From assembly GCF_036016195.1 (NCBI RefSeq), contig NZ_JAYWTM010000007.1:62001-126000 (forward strand): a stretch of DNA of 64,000 bases. The letters run 5' to 3'. The notes under the pieces were generated by a model that saw nothing but the letters and a program-made list of their open reading frames with translations, was not told the DNA's origin and made no database searches. The position numbers and the translations under genes were made by a program. The DNA comes from Brenneria populi (GTDB lineage: Bacteria; Pseudomonadota; Gammaproteobacteria; Enterobacterales; Enterobacteriaceae). Below are positions 61,831-64,000 of this stretch, piece after piece (position 1 is the stretch's first letter; each line of letters opens with the position of its first letter).

Positions 61831-63039
61831 ATGAGTGTACTGGGTGATAAAGAACGTAGTGAACTGCGCGTCGTGAGCTTTGCGGCTTTTGTTCTGGATA
61901 CGGATAGTAAAGATGAGCTGACGCGTTTTCTCAAAACCAGTACGGTGACGGACAGCCGGGTGGAGCGCGGCAATATTGACGACGCCATCGCCTGGCTGAA
62001 GAAAATGGGGCGCTCTCCCCAGCGGCTATTGGTGGATATTTCCGGATCCAGCGGTCCGCTGGATGAGCTGGATCGGCTTGCCAACGCCTGCGAGCCCTCG
62101 GTTCAGGTGTATGTCGTGGGCGATCGTAATGATATCGGGCTCTATCGCAATCTGTTGCAGCGCGGGGTACAGGATTACCTGGTGAAGCCGCTGGGCGCCG
62201 AATTATTACGCCGGGTTCTGGAAGAGAGCGATCATAATCCGGTGCGGCAGCGGCGGCTGGGAAAATCGATCGCCGTCGTCGGCACGCGCGGCGGCGTCGG
62301 CGCGACCAGCGTAGCGGTGCATTTAGCCAGACAGCTATCCGCCGGCGGGGCTCACCGCCGCGTGGTTTATATCGATCTTGATTTCTATGGCGGCAGCGGC
62401 ATCAGTATGCTGGGGCTGTCGGGGGGAAACTCGCTGGTGGAGATCATGGGGAATGTCAACCGCCTGGATCTCCAGTATCTGGAGCGTACGCTAAGTACGG
62501 CGGATAACCGGCTCTACGCGCTGGGCGCCGAACTGGACTATATGGAGCCTTATGAAGCGGCGGAAGGCGTTTTGGGGGAGTTGCTGACGACGCTGAGCCA
62601 GCATTTTCACTATGTGGTTCTGGATATCCCGCAGCGCGGCGGCGCGCTGGCCTCCGAGGCGTTTTTCCACGCCAGTTTGGCCTGTATCGTCGCGGAACAA
62701 TCGGTCTATTCGGCCAGGACCCTGGTCAGACTGGCGCGCCATATCGAAGCCCATCCGAATCCGGCGACGGTGTATAACGTCGTAAACCAGCCGCAGCCGC
62801 TGAATCGCAATAAGGTCAATAGCGGCGACTTCATTAAAGCGGTGGATCTTCCGATCGCGGTACAGATCGGCTATGACGCTCAATCCCTCGCGCTGGCGGA
62901 GAATCTGGCCGAGCCGCTGCCGGAACGTAGTGAGTTCGCCCAGGGAATAAAACAGCTTGCCGGTATTCTGACCGGCGAAGCGCAGAGCAAGCCCAAAACG
63001 GCATGGTGGTCGTCGCTGAGTCTGAAGAGGTCTTCATGA
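61831..63039 (+). CDS. tadZ: tadZ (cpaE), Flp pilus localisation ATPase
   Basis: A 402-aa MinD/ParA-like protein with an N-terminal receiver-like domain (VQDYLVKPL), deviant Walker A GTRGGVGATSVAV near residue 150 and Walker B YIDLDFYGGS. TadZ is a polar hub that localises the pilus machine. Stop overlaps tadA by four bases. Confidence 0.92.
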   Translation: MSVLGDKERSELRVVSFAAFVLDTDSKDELTRFLKTSTVTDSRVERGNIDDAIAWLKKMGRSPQRLLVDISGSSGPLDELDRLANACEPSVQVYVVGDRNDIGLYRNLLQRGVQDYLVKPLGAELLRRVLEESDHNPVRQRRLGKSIAVVGTRGGVGATSVAVHLARQLSAGGAHRRVVYIDLDFYGGSGISMLGLSGGNSLVEIMGNVNRLDLQYLERTLSTADNRLYALGAELDYMEPYEAAEGVLGELLTTLSQHFHYVVLDIPQRGGALASEAFFHASLACIVAEQSVYSARTLVRLARHIEAHPNPATVYNVVNQPQPLNRNKVNSGDFIKAVDLPIAVQIGYDAQSLALAENLAEPLPERSEFAQGIKQLAGILTGEAQSKPKTAWWSSLSLKRSS

Positions 63040-64000
63040 GTTTCGGCCGTAAACCGGTAGCGCCTGTCGACGCATCGCCGCCGCATGAAGCCATGCCGGC
63101 GCAGGATGAGCGGGAATATGGCAAAAAACGCGCGGAGGGCGCCCCTGACGTCGCGCAGCGCCGGCCCGCCGGCCCGCAAACGCACGACGCAGCGCCAGCG
63201 GCGCCGAACAAGGAGAGCGCGCCGGCGCCTTATCGCCTATCGAGCGGCGAAGATACGGTCGTGCGCTCCGTCCACTATGCCCGGATACGGCAGGCGGTCT
63301 TCGCCACGATAGACGTCTCCAGCGCGCTGCAGCGTACGCGCGATGAGGTCAGGCTTGACGTGGAGACGATAATCGCGGAAACGGTGGTCGCGGAAAATAT
63401 GGCGATGACGCAAACCGAACAGAAGCTCATGGGGCAGGAGATCCTCAATGATATGTTCGGCGTCGGTCCGATCGAGCCGTTGCTACAGGACGATACGATT
63501 TCCGACATTATGGTCAACGGCCCGGATCAGATTTATGTGGAACGTTTCGGCAAGCTGGAGCTCACGCCGCTGAAGTTTCGCGATAACGCGCATGTGGTCA
63601 GCGTCGCGCAGCGTATCGCCTCATCGGTGGGGCGGCGGGTGGATGAAAGCAGTCCGATGGTGGATGCGCGTTTGGCGGACGGCAGCCGCGTCAACGTGAT
63701 TTTGCCGCCGCTGGCGATAGACGGCGCGTCGATCTCGATTCGTAAGTTCTCGCGCAAAAACCTGACGCTGCAGCGGCTGGCGGCGAAAGGCAGCCTATCC
63801 CCGGCGATGGCGCGCGTGCTGGAAATCGCCGCCGCCAGCCGGCTTAATATTCTTATTTCCGGCGGTACCGGGTCGGGAAAAACCACGCTGCTCAATGCGC
63901 TGTCGCGCTTTATTTCCGTTGCCGAACGCATCATCACCGTTGAGGATGCGGCGGAATTACAGCTGCAGCAGCCGCATGTATTACGGCTGGAAACCCGTCC
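63036..64000 (+). CDS. tadA: tadA (cpaF), Flp pilus secretion ATPase (cut by window end)
   Basis: Frame from ATG 63036 remains open to the window edge (321 codons); TadA proteins are 420-480 aa. The first 70 residues are low-complexity Ala/Pro-rich, then the N-domain (MGQEILNDMFGVGPIEPLL; DIMVNGPDQIYVERFGKL) and Walker A ILISGGTGSGKTTLLNAL near residue 280. Type II/IV secretion ATPase that powers pilus polymerisation. Missing part: Walker B and C-terminal domain. Confidence 0.94.
   Translation, partial: MSFGRKPVAPVDASPPHEAMPAQDEREYGKKRAEGAPDVAQRRPAGPQTHDAAPAAPNKESAPAPYRLSSGEDTVVRSVHYARIRQAVFATIDVSSALQRTRDEVRLDVETIIAETVVAENMAMTQTEQKLMGQEILNDMFGVGPIEPLLQDDTISDIMVNGPDQIYVERFGKLELTPLKFRDNAHVVSVAQRIASSVGRRVDESSPMVDARLADGSRVNVILPPLAIDGASISIRKFSRKNLTLQRLAAKGSLSPAMARVLEIAAASRLNILISGGTGSGKTTLLNALSRFISVAERIITVEDAAELQLQQPHVLRLETR

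Overview
The window is chromosomal DNA from a gammaproteobacterium of the order Enterobacterales. Gene order and protein resemblance fit the Pectobacteriaceae (a Brenneria-, Dickeya- or Pectobacterium-like organism), though the genus cannot be fixed by reading alone. The conserved backbone runs folK-pcnB-gluQ-dksA-sfsA-thpR | hrpB-mrcB | hemL-clcA-erpA-btuF-mtnN-dgt-degP, then a sulfate uptake operon (sbp-cysT-cysW-cysA), a tRNA block (three tRNA-Val, tRNA-Lys) with gltX, two tRNA-Ala, ung-grcA-srmB-trmN-nadB, and the envelope-stress/translation/membrane block rpoE-rseA-rseB-rseC-lepA-lepB-rnc-era-recO-pdxJ-acpS-yfhL. Most of these genes are intact and close in length to their E. coli counterparts.

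Three parts are accessory. (1) Between mrcB and hemL, where E. coli carries fhuACDB, there is a divergent LysE/RhtB exporter and MocR-type regulator pair. (2) Between cysA and the tRNA-Val/Lys block (about 25.8-34.9 kb) lies a 9-kb island. Its core is a compact phenazine operon, phzB-phzD-phzE-(small unrecognised gene)-phzF-phzG, which should convert chorismate to phenazine-1,6-dicarboxylate/phenazine-1-carboxylate. Around it are broken genes: a VOC (glyoxalase/EhpR-like) remnant upstream, a possible adenylating-enzyme fragment and a 20-codon stub of a FAD/NAD(P) oxidoreductase downstream, a ccdAB toxin-antitoxin pair whose toxin is frameshifted by a 5-bp tandem duplication, and the N-terminal piece of a P4-type integrase next to tRNA-Lys. 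This looks like an old tRNA-associated island that kept a core phenazine pathway while resistance, tailoring, addiction and mobility genes decayed. (3) From 54.7 kb to the end there is a c-di-GMP and adhesion region: a PdeH-like EAL phosphodiesterase, a membrane PAS-GAF-GGDEF cyclase, then a tad/Flp type IVb pilus operon (flp, tadV, rcpC, rcpA, a CpaD-like lipoprotein, tadZ, tadA), cut by the window edge.

Regulatory signals that can be read directly include: a non-AUG (AUC or AUU) start for pcnB; sigma-E-like promoters before degP and rpoE, linking RseA/B/C and DegP in one stress response; two FNR boxes 53 bp apart before grcA; strong stringent-type promoters before both tRNA operons; and several hairpin terminators. 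Intergenic regions carry dispersed repeats, including one that appears to sit between two copies of the gltX terminator.
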